Of a stretch of 64,000 nt of DNA, positions 54,592-62,585 are shown in pieces. Origin of the DNA: Roseinatronobacter sp052379845 (GTDB lineage Bacteria; Pseudomonadota; Alphaproteobacteria; Rhodobacterales; Rhodobacteraceae); NCBI GenBank assembly GCA_052379845.1, contig JBQTCF010000004.1; one strand, 5' to 3'. The position numbers and the translations under genes were made by a program. Below the pieces are notes generated by a model. The model ran no database searches. It worked only from the letters and a program-made list of their open reading frames with translations, and had not been told where the DNA came from. Position 1 is the stretch's first letter; every line of letters begins with the position of its first letter.

Positions 54592-55452
54592 ATGACCCTT
54601 CCCGTGACCGACACCGCCCTTATCGGAACCTGCATGGCGGCGGCGGCCCTTGGGGTTCTGGTATTGTCCAGCGCCGGCGGGTCCGCCCCGGTGGACACAG
54701 CTGCGCAAACGCAGGCAGCCGTGTCCACCCAACCCGACACCGCAGATGCGGCGCTGGCACAACTGGGCGCGCAACCCGTGCCCGACACAATCGCAGTGGA
54801 CGCCGAATTCGGCGAGAAGGTGCGCAGCTACCTGTTGCAAAACCCCGAAGTCATTTTCGAAGCGGTGGCCGAGTATGAAATGCGCAACACCGCCTCACAG
54901 GCCGACATGGACCTTGCGCTGATTGACGCCAATTATGACGAGATTTTCAATGACGGGGTGTCATGGGTGGGCGGTAACCCGGACGGGGACCTGACGCTTG
55001 TGGAATTCATGGATTATCAATGCGGGTTTTGCAAACGCGCCTATCCCGAAGTGACGGATTTTCTGGAACAGGATGGCAATGTGCGCCTGATCATCAAGGA
55101 ATTCCCAATCCTTGGGCCAGAGTCCGAACTGGCATCGCGCTTTGCAATTGCAGTCAAGAAAATGGCGGGCGATGACGCCTATGGTGCCGCGCATTCCGCC
55201 CTGATCCAGCATGAGGGGCGCTACAGCCCCGACATGCTGACCGATCTTGCCGCCGATCTGGGCCTTGACGGTGACGCGGTGCTGGCGATGCTCAATGATG
55301 ACGACATCACCAGCATTCTGGCTGATAATCGCGCGCTGGCCCAACGCCTGCAAATCAGCGGCACGCCCAGCTTCATCATGGAAACCGAATTCCTGCGCGG
55401 TTTTGTGCCCGCGGATACGCTGGCGCTGGTGGCTGAAAACCTGCGCGAGTAA
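54592..55452 (+). CDS. DsbA-family thiol:disulfide oxidoreductase, exported
   Basis: The 286-residue product has an N-terminal hydrophobic segment (ALIGTCMAAAALGVLVLSSAG), an alanine- and threonine-rich linker, and a thioredoxin-fold domain of the DsbA/DsbG type with the active-site CGFC near residue 143 and the cis-proline in SGTPSFIM. The region before the fold (FGEKVRSYLLQNPEVIFEAV) is typical of Com1/ScsC-like proteins. It probably oxidises or isomerises disulfides in the periplasm. AAGGAG lies six bases before the start, and an intrinsic terminator follows. No DsbB partner is nearby. Confidence 0.92.
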   Translation: MTLPVTDTALIGTCMAAAALGVLVLSSAGGSAPVDTAAQTQAAVSTQPDTADAALAQLGAQPVPDTIAVDAEFGEKVRSYLLQNPEVIFEAVAEYEMRNTASQADMDLALIDANYDEIFNDGVSWVGGNPDGDLTLVEFMDYQCGFCKRAYPEVTDFLEQDGNVRLIIKEFPILGPESELASRFAIAVKKMAGDDAYGAAHSALIQHEGRYSPDMLTDLAADLGLDGDAVLAMLNDDDITSILADNRALAQRLQISGTPSFIMETEFLRGFVPADTLALVAENLRE

Positions 55453-55481
55453 ACGCAGCCCCCCAATTCAGGCACGATCCG

Positions 55482-55512
55482 CCCCCGGCCGCCACCTTGC
55501 GCCGGGGGTTTT
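55482..55512 (+). terminator. Intrinsic terminator after the DsbA-like gene
   Basis: Stem CCCCCGGC (55482-55489) and GCCGGGGG (55501-55508) with an 11-base loop is followed by four T residues. It lies 30 bases after the DsbA-like stop and before the ABC-F gene. Confidence 0.85.
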
Positions 55513-55571
55513 CATATCCGCACTGCGAAGGCCACCTTGACGCCCCGCTGTTTTACAGGCACTTCGCGCAC

Positions 55572-57422
55572 ATGCTGCATATAGACGACATATCATTCTC
55601 CATCGAAGGCAGGCCCCTGTTTGAAGGGGCGTCAGCCAATATTCCAACAGGCCACAAGGTCGGGCTGGTCGGGCGCAACGGCACGGGAAAAACCACGCTG
55701 TTTCGCATGATCAAGGGCGATCTGCCACTGGAAGGGGGGGCGATCACGCTGCCATCGCGCGCGCGCATCGGCGGCGTCGCGCAAGAAGTGCCGTCATCGT
55801 CAACGTCGCTGCTGGAAACAGTCCTGCAAGCCGATGTGGAACGCGCCGCCCTGATGGCGGAAGCCGAAACCACAACCGACCCCGCCCGCATTGCCGCCGT
55901 GCAAACCCGCCTTGCCGATATTGACGCATGGTCCGCCGAAGGGCGCGCAAGCGCCATCCTGAAGGGGCTGGGGTTTGACACCGCCGCACAAGCGCGCCCC
56001 TGTTCGGATTTTTCGGGCGGCTGGCGGATGCGGGTTGCGCTGGCGGGTGTGCTGTTTGCACAGCCTGACCTGTTGCTGCTGGACGAACCGACCAACTACC
56101 TGGACCTTGAAGGCGCGTTGTGGCTGGAAAGCTATCTGGCCAAATACCCGCATACTGTTCTTATCATCAGCCATGACCGCGGCTTGCTGAACCGCGCTGT
56201 CAGCCATATCCTGCATCTGGAAGACCGCAAACTGACGCTGTATGCGGGCAGTTACGACACCTTCGCGCGCACCCGCGCCGAACAGCGCGCCGTTCTGGCC
56301 GCCGAGGCGCAGAAAGTGTCGCTGAAACGCGACCATATGCAGAAATTCGTGGACCGTTTCCGCGCAAAGGCGTCCAAGGCAAAACAGGCGCAATCGCGGC
56401 TGAAAATGCTGGAAAAGCTGACGCCCATCACCCCGCCAGCGGAAGCCGCGCGCCATGTTTTCACCTTTCCTGCGCCAGAAGAACTGTCGCCGCCCATTTT
56501 GCGGCTGGACGGGGTTGCCGTGGGCTATGGCGGCCCGCCCATTCTGCGCGGGCTGGAACTGCGCATTGATCAAGATGACCGCATTGCCCTGCTTGGGCGC
56601 AATGGCGAAGGCAAATCAACGCTGTCGAAATTGCTGGCTGGCAAGCTGGAAGGCAACGGCCAGCTGACGCGCGCCAACAAGCTGCGCGTGGGGTATTTCG
56701 CCCAGCATCAGGTGGATGAACTGGACCTGGATGAAACGCCCCTGCAACATCTGCAGCGCATGCGCCCGACGGAGGCGCCGCCGCGCCTGCGCGCGCGGCT
56801 GGCAGGCTTCGGTCTGATGGCCGATCAGGCGGAAACAGTGGTTGCACGCCTGTCGGGGGGACAAAAAGCGCGCCTGTCGCTACTGCTGGCCACGCTGGAT
56901 GCGCCGCATATGCTGATTCTGGACGAACCGACAAACCACCTGGACATCGAATCGCGCGAAGCGCTTGTGGATGCGCTGACTGTTTATACCGGCGCTGTGG
57001 TGCTGGTCAGCCATGACATGCATTTGCTGTCACTGGTGGCCGACAGGCTTTGGCTGGTGTCCGGCGGCAAGGTCACGCCCTATGAAGGTGATCTTGAAAG
57101 CTATCGCGCGTTCCTGCTGTCCAATGATGACAAACCCGCGCGCGAAAAACCCAGCGCGCCCAAACCCAAACGCGCCACCCGTGAAGATATTGCAACCCTG
57201 CGCAGCGAGCTGCGCAAGGCCGAAGCCCGCATCGAAAAGCTGGAAGACATGCGCAGCAAACTGGCCACAAAACTGGCCGATACCGAACTGTATGAACAGG
57301 GCCGCGAAGGGGATCTGGGCGTGTGGCAGCGCAAATATGCTGAAGTGATGGACGCGCTGGACCGCGCGGAAACCATGTGGGTGGCCGCGCAAGAAGCACT
57401 GGACGGCGCACAAAACGCCTGA
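55572..57422 (+). CDS. ABC-F family ATPase (Uup/YheS-like)
   Basis: The 616-residue soluble protein has two ATP-binding cassettes in one chain: Walker A GRNGTGKTT (about residue 37) and GRNGEGKST (about residue 345), signatures DFSGGWRMR and LSGGQKARL, and Walker B motifs LLLDEPTNYLD and LILDEPTNHLD, with a charged linker between and a C-terminal coiled coil (about residues 535-600). ABC-F proteins act on ribosomes, not in transport. The start at 55572 (MLHIDDISFSIEG) matches the family. It converges on the GafA-like gene with 15 bases between stops. Confidence 0.94.
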   Translation: MLHIDDISFSIEGRPLFEGASANIPTGHKVGLVGRNGTGKTTLFRMIKGDLPLEGGAITLPSRARIGGVAQEVPSSSTSLLETVLQADVERAALMAEAETTTDPARIAAVQTRLADIDAWSAEGRASAILKGLGFDTAAQARPCSDFSGGWRMRVALAGVLFAQPDLLLLDEPTNYLDLEGALWLESYLAKYPHTVLIISHDRGLLNRAVSHILHLEDRKLTLYAGSYDTFARTRAEQRAVLAAEAQKVSLKRDHMQKFVDRFRAKASKAKQAQSRLKMLEKLTPITPPAEAARHVFTFPAPEELSPPILRLDGVAVGYGGPPILRGLELRIDQDDRIALLGRNGEGKSTLSKLLAGKLEGNGQLTRANKLRVGYFAQHQVDELDLDETPLQHLQRMRPTEAPPRLRARLAGFGLMADQAETVVARLSGGQKARLSLLLATLDAPHMLILDEPTNHLDIESREALVDALTVYTGAVVLVSHDMHLLSLVADRLWLVSGGKVTPYEGDLESYRAFLLSNDDKPAREKPSAPKPKRATREDIATLRSELRKAEARIEKLEDMRSKLATKLADTELYEQGREGDLGVWQRKYAEVMDALDRAETMWVAAQEALDGAQNA

Positions 57423-57437
57423 CGGCGACAAGCGGGC

Positions 57438-58517
57438 CTACCCCATCAGGGCCGTGTCCTTACCCATTTCGTCATAGCGGATTTTCAGCCGCTGCAGCGC
57501 AATGCGCAACACAATCTTGCCCGACCGCGCGGACCACCCCAGCGCGGTTTCAGCCGCTTCCACCCCTTGCAGATAGCAGCAACACCGCAGCGCAATATCC
57601 CCCAACCCCGGCCCCAGATCGCGCAGCACATCCAGCACGCGCAGCCGCGCCGCCCGTGTTCCGGGGGCTGCAATATTTGGACCGGGCAACTTGCGCGCCT
57701 TCAGCACTTCGACAAGGTTTTCAACAGGCTGCAGCGGCACATTGTCCAGCTGGGCCATGACATAATCCTCGCGCAGGCGTTCGGCGACAGCGGCAAGGTC
57801 GGGGTGCAAAAACAGCTTGCCGGATTTTTCCCGCCGCCGCGCCAGAATGCTGACAGGGGTTTCAGCCGGGCCATAGCGCGTCCGCCGTCCTGCGCCCTGC
57901 GCATCCGCTGCGGGCGCATGCGCATCATTGGCCCCATGCGCCAACAGCGCCGCTTCGCCCGTCGGGGTAATCCGGTAACACGCCACCCGCCCGGGCCGCG
58001 AACAACATATCCAATCCTGCAGGGCCATAACTTCGGCGATATCCCGGTCCAGCACCGCAATGCGCTGTGTGGTGCCGCTGCCGGTTTCCAGAATGACCAC
58101 GGCCTTGGGCATCTGGGCGGCCACCACCAGAACCGCGCCCGGCGTTTTCAGGTGGCGCAGCACAGCCATCACATCTTCGTCGGTGCCTGCAGCCCCAAGA
58201 CTGGGGGGCACAGCGCCACTTTTGGCAGGTTTCATGACAGGTTCCCTTCGGTATGGACCGGGCAATGGTGCGCGTATGGCGTTGTCCAGACGGGTCAGCG
58301 CGTCATCAACAAGCGGGTCATCGCGGCGATTTTCAAACCTGCGCACCTGCCGCAACACTGTTGAGGCATGACACCCCCGCTTGCGGGCAATCGCGCGCAA
58401 GGACAGCCCCCCCGCCGTGTGCGACAGATACACCCTGACCCCCTCGGGCACCCAATCGGGTAGCGTCTCCACCTGACAGGGGTGGGGGTCTGCGGGTCGG
58501 CACGGGTTCGCACTCAT
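57438..58517 (-). CDS. gafA: GafA-like activator of gene transfer agent genes (HTH plus DUF6456)
   Basis: The 359-residue product has an N-terminal helix-turn-helix (SLRAIARKRGCHASTVLRQV, about residues 37-56), a middle part with MALQDWICCSRPGRVACYRITPTG-like winged-helix sequence, and a C-terminal domain (ETPVSILARRRE to the end) of, from memory, the DUF6456 family. This layout matches GafA of Rhodobacter capsulatus, which switches on the RcGTA cluster, and corresponds to GafY plus GafZ of Caulobacter. I use the second ATG at 58517, which lies ten bases after AAGGAG. A divergent DUF6477-like gene follows the pattern of the R. capsulatus locus. Identification rests on architecture and context, not on a search. 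Confidence 0.68.
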   Translation of the reverse strand: MSANPCRPADPHPCQVETLPDWVPEGVRVYLSHTAGGLSLRAIARKRGCHASTVLRQVRRFENRRDDPLVDDALTRLDNAIRAPLPGPYRREPVMKPAKSGAVPPSLGAAGTDEDVMAVLRHLKTPGAVLVVAAQMPKAVVILETGSGTTQRIAVLDRDIAEVMALQDWICCSRPGRVACYRITPTGEAALLAHGANDAHAPAADAQGAGRRTRYGPAETPVSILARRREKSGKLFLHPDLAAVAERLREDYVMAQLDNVPLQPVENLVEVLKARKLPGPNIAAPGTRAARLRVLDVLRDLGPGLGDIALRCCCYLQGVEAAETALGWSARSGKIVLRIALQRLKIRYDEMGKDTALMG

Positions 58518-58562
58518 CAGGATCATGCTCCTTTTTCACAACACCACCTAAGATTGCATTGG

Positions 58563-58577
58563 TTACCGATTTCTAAA
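58563..58577. promoter_or_regulatory. Possible CtrA-type site upstream of gafA
   Basis: TTAC-N7-TAAA (58563-58577) matches six of the eight fixed bases of the CtrA consensus TTAA-N7-TTAA, in the AT-rich gap between the gafA-like and DUF6477-like genes. CtrA is known to act on this locus in R. capsulatus, but a six-of-eight match is weak. Confidence 0.3.
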
Positions 58578-58709
58578 CAATCGAGCGTCCGGCAATCATG
58601 ACTAAGAAACAATAAACCCTGCTGAACGCATCGCGCGCACCCGCACAAGTCACGCAACACTCGGTTTTCCATGGCAAGATGGGGACCTTGACGATTCAGG
58701 AGTTCGGGA

Positions 58710-59039
58710 ATGAAGACGCTGCGCAACAATTTGGAAACAACAATTCGCCCTCGCCTTTTGGTTGTGGCAGCGCGGCATGCAACAGAGGATTACTGCCGCG
58801 ATAGCGTTCTGCCACGGGTGTTGGGCCTGCCACTGGCAAGCGCCCTGCCCCCGCCGCAACAGGCAATCCACCAGCTGACAATGCTGGAAACAGACATGGA
58901 ACAGGCGCGGCGCTACCATGATGCGCGCTGGCGCGTGGCCGAACATGTTTTGGTGATGGCGGCGCTGATGGCCGAAACGGCCACGCTGCGCGCACAGCAA
59001 AACGGGACCATCCCTTTGCGTGCAGTTCAGGCATGCTAG
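58710..59039 (+). CDS. Small DUF6477-like protein divergent from gafA
   Basis: The 109-residue product contains RPRLLVVAARHATEDYCRDS followed by two helical stretches (QQAIHQLTMLETDMEQARRY and WRVAEHVLVMAALMAETATL), the pattern I recall for DUF6477. It has no signal peptide. The same kind of small gene stands divergent from gafA in R. capsulatus (rcc01866), where it is linked to gene transfer agent production. AGGAG lies a few bases before the start. Function unknown; a helper role in transfer-agent control is the best guess. Confidence 0.7.
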   Translation: MKTLRNNLETTIRPRLLVVAARHATEDYCRDSVLPRVLGLPLASALPPPQQAIHQLTMLETDMEQARRYHDARWRVAEHVLVMAALMAETATLRAQQNGTIPLRAVQAC

Positions 59040-59081
59040 CCACGCGGCCCCCGCGGCCCCCGTGCCGTGGCCGCGGGCACG

Positions 59082-60107
59082 TCAGTCGGCGGTGGGCTGC
59101 GCAGCCGCGTCTTGCACCGCAGCAAGCGCCATATCCAGAACCTCTGGCCCGGCGCCGGCGCGATGCGCGTTTTCAGACAGCACACGACGCCATGCCCGCG
59201 CCCCCGGCTTGCCCGCAAAAAGCCCCAGCATGTGGCGCGTGATGCTGGCCAACCGCACGCCCCGCGACACTTCGCGCTGGATATACGGGCGCATGGCCTG
59301 CAGCACGTCAAACGCATCGCGGCCCTGTGCCATGTCCCCAAAAATCATATCATCGGCATCTTGCAAAATATCGGCAGGCCGCTGATACGCCGCACGCCCG
59401 ATCATCACGCCGTCAAGCCCCTGATCCAGCAAATCACGCGCCTGCACCAGCGACGTGACACCACCATTGACCGAGATATGCAGGTGGGGAAATGCAGCTT
59501 TCATCGCCACAACCAGCGGGTAATCCAAGGGTGGAATTTCGCGGTTGTCCTTGGGCGACAAGCCTTGCAGCCACGCCTTGCGGGCATGAATGATGACACG
59601 GCGCACCCCCGCCTTGTCAAGCGTGTCCAGAAACCCCGGCAGCACAGTTTCGGGATGCTGGTCATCTACGCCGATGCGGCATTTCACGGTCACTTCGGCA
59701 GGGCTGGCCGCGATCATGGCGGCGCATATCTCCCCGACAAGCGCGGGATGTTCCATCAACACCGCCCCAAAACTGCCAGATTGCACCCTGTCGGACGGGC
59801 AGCCGCAATTCAGATTGATTTCCTGATATCCCGCCTGAAAACCAAGCGCTGCCGCCTGCGCCAGTTCACGCGGATCAGACCCGCCCAGTTGCAGCGCGAC
59901 CGGATGCTCGGCGGCGTCATGGTCCAGCAAATGCACCGCCCCCCCCCGCACCAGCGCGGGCGCGGTCACCATTTCCGTGTAAAGCAGGCTGTGGCGCGAA
60001 AACTGACGATGGAAGAACCGGCAATGCCTGTCGGTCCAGTCCATCATCGGGGCAACGGACAGGCGGGAATTGTCGATTTCCGTTTTTTTTATTGGCTTTT
60101 CCAGCAT
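59082..60107 (-). CDS. dusA: tRNA-dihydrouridine synthase A
   Basis: DusA reduces uridine to dihydrouridine in the D-loop of tRNAs (positions 20/20a) with FMN and NADPH. The 341-residue product starts near RLSVAPMMDWTDRHCRFF, the DusA N-terminus, and has the catalytic cysteine in NLNCGCPSDRVQSGSFGA, near residue 104, and the FMN-phosphate site SVNGGVTS with IGRAAYQRP. Length is standard. It is convergent with the DUF6477-like gene, with 42 GC-rich bases between. Confidence 0.95.
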   Translation of the reverse strand: MLEKPIKKTEIDNSRLSVAPMMDWTDRHCRFFHRQFSRHSLLYTEMVTAPALVRGGAVHLLDHDAAEHPVALQLGGSDPRELAQAAALGFQAGYQEINLNCGCPSDRVQSGSFGAVLMEHPALVGEICAAMIAASPAEVTVKCRIGVDDQHPETVLPGFLDTLDKAGVRRVIIHARKAWLQGLSPKDNREIPPLDYPLVVAMKAAFPHLHISVNGGVTSLVQARDLLDQGLDGVMIGRAAYQRPADILQDADDMIFGDMAQGRDAFDVLQAMRPYIQREVSRGVRLASITRHMLGLFAGKPGARAWRRVLSENAHRAGAGPEVLDMALAAVQDAAAQPTAD

Positions 60108-60723
60108 ATATCCTGTTTCTCACATCGTCGTATTTGGCGCCGAACTGGCATATTTGGACGGATACATCCACCCTGGCACGTTATGGAATACCAGAAAACC
60201 ACGTTTGGGATACCGAAAATGGGCACAACCATCGAACGCAAACGGGCAGATGTGTGGATTGTCACTTCTGTAACTGACCCGGCAACAGCAGAACTTGTCA
60301 CGGGGTCAGGTGTTGGCATTTCCTCGGGCTTGCTGTGCTGGGTGGTGGCCATGGGGGCCTGTGCGACGCCCAGTATTGGGCATGTGAGATCAGTGCTCCG
60401 GGGCATACCGTCAGCTTGGGGCCCGTAACGCGGGACGGGATCATACCCGGGATCGGGGACCCGGGGCGCTTGGCCAGACAGCAGGGGGGGGCTGAAGGCG
60501 GGATGGCCTGAAACAGTCACCCATGGCGCGGGCTTCATCCAAGTGCCAACGTCCCCTTCAGGCCAAACTCATCAAAAAACCCAAGACGCCCCCCAACCTG
60601 CAGCCTGAACATAATCCAAGCATTTTCCCGCCGAGCGATTTGCAGGCCTGCACGGGGATCCCTAGCTTCAGGACAGGCGCGCGGCGAACCTGTCGCGCAC
60701 TGCCCATAAAACAGGAGATTGCA
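60108..60723. other. Intergenic region between dusA and the DUF4168-like gene
   Basis: This 616-base gap contains the short repeat element D (60505-60564) and the promoter of the DUF4168-like gene. A 69-codon open frame at 60220-60428 on the plus strand (starting MGTTIERKRADVWIV) has no ribosome site and no family I know. A GC-rich block with several CCCGGG/CCCCGGG words lies at 60430-60475. I found no tRNA and no clear pseudogene. Confidence 0.45.
60505..60564. repeat. MITE-like element, copy D (internally deleted)
   Basis: This 60-base copy starts GGCCTGAAACAGTC, like the left end of copy A, and then passes straight to the right end: 38 of the last 39 bases (60526-60564) match copy A, ending ACGTCCCCTTCAGGCC. 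The whole middle, including the strong palindrome, is missing. Ends intact with the centre lost is the usual pattern of a deleted transposable element. Confidence 0.75.
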
Positions 60724-61110
60724 ATGAGTTTGAAGAAAATCCTCGCCTCGACCGTGCTGGCCGCATCCATGGCGGGTGCCCCTGTGCTGGCACCTGTGGC
60801 CATGGCCCAGGACCAGATCGATGGTGCAGCCATTGCCGCCGAAAGCGATATGGTCGATGCCTTCATCGAAGCGGCGCTGGCCGTCAATGAAGTCCGCGAA
60901 GGATATATGGCCCGGATCGAGGCGGAATCAGACCAGAATGCCCAGATGGAAATTCTGGAAGCCGCCGACGCAGCCATGCTGCAAGCCGTGGAGGAAACGC
61001 CGGGTATTACGCTGGACGAATACATTGCCATCGCCAATGCCGCAGCAGAAGACCCTGAACTGGCCGCGCGCATCGATGCCCGCTTTACCGAAGCGCATAT
61101 GGGCGGCTGA
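60724..61110 (+). CDS. Small exported DUF4168-like protein
   Basis: The 128-residue product has a signal peptide (MSLKKILASTVLAASMAGAP, cut after VAMAQ) and a short helical domain with AFIEAALAVNEVREGYMARI and ITLDEYIAIANAAAEDPELAARI, which fits the DUF4168 pattern of small periplasmic proteins. AACAGGAG precedes the start by seven bases. Function is unknown. It stands alone and is followed by a strong terminator. Confidence 0.8.
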   Translation: MSLKKILASTVLAASMAGAPVLAPVAMAQDQIDGAAIAAESDMVDAFIEAALAVNEVREGYMARIEAESDQNAQMEILEAADAAMLQAVEETPGITLDEYIAIANAAAEDPELAARIDARFTEAHMGG

Positions 61111-61140
61111 CGCCCCGTCAGAGTGTGAACACAATAAAAC

Positions 61141-61176
61141 GGGCGGGGTGCACAAACAGCACCCCGCCCTTGTTTT
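61141..61176 (+). terminator. Intrinsic terminator after the DUF4168-like gene
   Basis: A perfect 11-base stem GGGCGGGGTGC (61141-61151) and GCACCCCGCCC (61159-61169) encloses ACAAACA and is followed by TTGTTTT. Confidence 0.9.
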
Positions 61177-61231
61177 GTGCCGCCGCCCAGCGGCGTATAG
61201 CGTATTGCACAAAATCGGGAACCGGAGTCAT

Positions 61232-61273
61232 GCAAAAAAAACGCGCGACCCTAAAGGGTTAGAATGGGTCGCG
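61232..61273 (-). terminator. Intrinsic terminator of the cyclophilin pair
   Basis: Stem CGCGACCC (61244-61251) with GGGTCGCG (61266-61273) has a 14-base loop and, read on the minus strand, runs into eight T residues (A run at 61234-61241). It lies 28 bases beyond the stop of the exported cyclophilin gene. Confidence 0.85.
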
Positions 61274-61301
61274 TGAATGCCAATGAACGCGGGCACACAC
61301 T

Positions 61302-61916
61302 CTAGCGTTCGATCGTGACACGTTCCATGCGGTCAGGCGTGCCGACCACGGCACCATTGCCACCCGTGCCGCGCTTGATGGCGTCCAGCACCTCGAACCC
61401 GTCCATCATCTGGCCCACAACAGTATATTGCCCGTTCAGATGGGGCGCAGGGGCGAACATGATGAAAAACTGGCTGTTGGCGCTGTCGGGGCTTTGTGAC
61501 CGCGCCATCCCGACGACACCGCGTTCAAAGGGTTGATTGGTGAACTCCGCGCGCAGATTGGGCAAATCCGACCCGCCAGTGCCCCAACGGCGTGGATTGG
61601 ACGCATCCTTACCATGTTCCACATCGCCCGTCTGGGCCATGAAGCCGTCAATCACGCGGTGAAACACCACGCCGTCATAATCGCCACGTTCGGCCAATGT
61701 GACCAGACGTTCCACATGGTTTGGGGCCAGATCGTCGCGCAGGGCTATGCGAATTTCGCCCATAGCTTCGCCAGCCACATCAATGACCATTACAGGGCCG
61801 GAATGGTCCGCAGGCACCGAAGTGTCGGCATTGGCGCGCGTCACGCTGTGCCATGACGCACCCAAAATACCCAGACCAACCGCGAACAGACCTGCAAACA
61901 GCAGTTTATCACGCAT
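61302..61916 (-). CDS. Exported cyclophilin-type peptidyl-prolyl isomerase
   Basis: The 204-residue product has an N-terminal hydrophobic segment (LLFAGLFAVGLGILGASWHS) that anchors or exports it, then a cyclophilin domain with VVFHRVIDGFMAQTGD, the QFFIMF block and the late LNGQYTVVGQMMDG. It catalyses cis-trans turnover of proline bonds, here in the periplasm. Its start overlaps the end of the cytoplasmic cyclophilin gene by eight bases, so the two paralogues are one transcription unit. Confidence 0.95.
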   Translation of the reverse strand: MRDKLLFAGLFAVGLGILGASWHSVTRANADTSVPADHSGPVMVIDVAGEAMGEIRIALRDDLAPNHVERLVTLAERGDYDGVVFHRVIDGFMAQTGDVEHGKDASNPRRWGTGGSDLPNLRAEFTNQPFERGVVGMARSQSPDSANSQFFIMFAPAPHLNGQYTVVGQMMDGFEVLDAIKRGTGGNGAVVGTPDRMERVTIER

Positions 61917-62415
61917 CAGCGGCCACCTTCACGCTGATCATCTTGTCAGGGGTCGCAGGCGGTTCGCCGCGGGTAATGGCGTCGACATGTTCCATGCCGG
62001 AAATGACGCGGCCATACACGGTATATTGACGGTTCAGGAAATGGTTATCCCCGAAATTGATGAAAAACTGGCTGTTGGCGCTGTCGGGGTTTTGCGACCG
62101 TGCCGCGCCCAAGGTGCCACGATCATGGGGCACGCCGGAAAATTCCGCCTTCAGGTTGGGCAGGTCAGACCCGCCGGTGCCTGCGCGGCGCAGGTCGAAA
62201 TCACGTTCGGTATTGCCATTGGCCACATCGCCGGTCTGGGCCATGAACCCTTCAATCACGCGGTGAAACACAACATTGTCATACGCCCCGGCACGCGCCA
62301 GTTCCTTCATGCGTGCGCAATGCCCCGGCGCCACATCGGGCAGCAGTTCGATTGTGACAGTGCCGGTTTTCAACTCCATCAGGATGGTGTTTTCGGGGTC
62401 TTTGATCTCGGCCAT
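61909..62415 (-). CDS. ppiB: Cytoplasmic cyclophilin-type peptidyl-prolyl isomerase
   Basis: The 168-residue product is a compact cyclophilin without a signal: VVFHRVIEGFMAQTGD carries the catalytic arginine, QFFINFGDNHFLNRQYTVYG the substrate groove. It acts on cytoplasmic proteins. It lies first in a two-gene unit with an exported paralogue and is divergent from pgk, whose start is 171 bases away. Confidence 0.93.
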   Translation of the reverse strand: MAEIKDPENTILMELKTGTVTIELLPDVAPGHCARMKELARAGAYDNVVFHRVIEGFMAQTGDVANGNTERDFDLRRAGTGGSDLPNLKAEFSGVPHDRGTLGAARSQNPDSANSQFFINFGDNHFLNRQYTVYGRVISGMEHVDAITRGEPPATPDKMISVKVAADA

Positions 62416-62585
62416 CTTTGGCGCTCCTTCTGATCTGGTCTGGGGCGCAACCTAATGCGTCTTGTCCCCAAGGAAAAGCCCCGCCTTGCGCATGTGTTGT
62501 GCGGCATTGGGCCGACTTGGCATTGACCCCGCCCCCCCTTTCGCGCCAGATAGCGGCAACGTGATCAGGAAGGGGACAGGCGACC

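Noticed and set aside
59067..60428. A 453-codon plus-strand frame opposite dusA
   Set aside because: Nearly all of it is antisense to an intact dusA with its catalytic cysteine motif. Only the last 69 codons are outside dusA and they lack a ribosome site.
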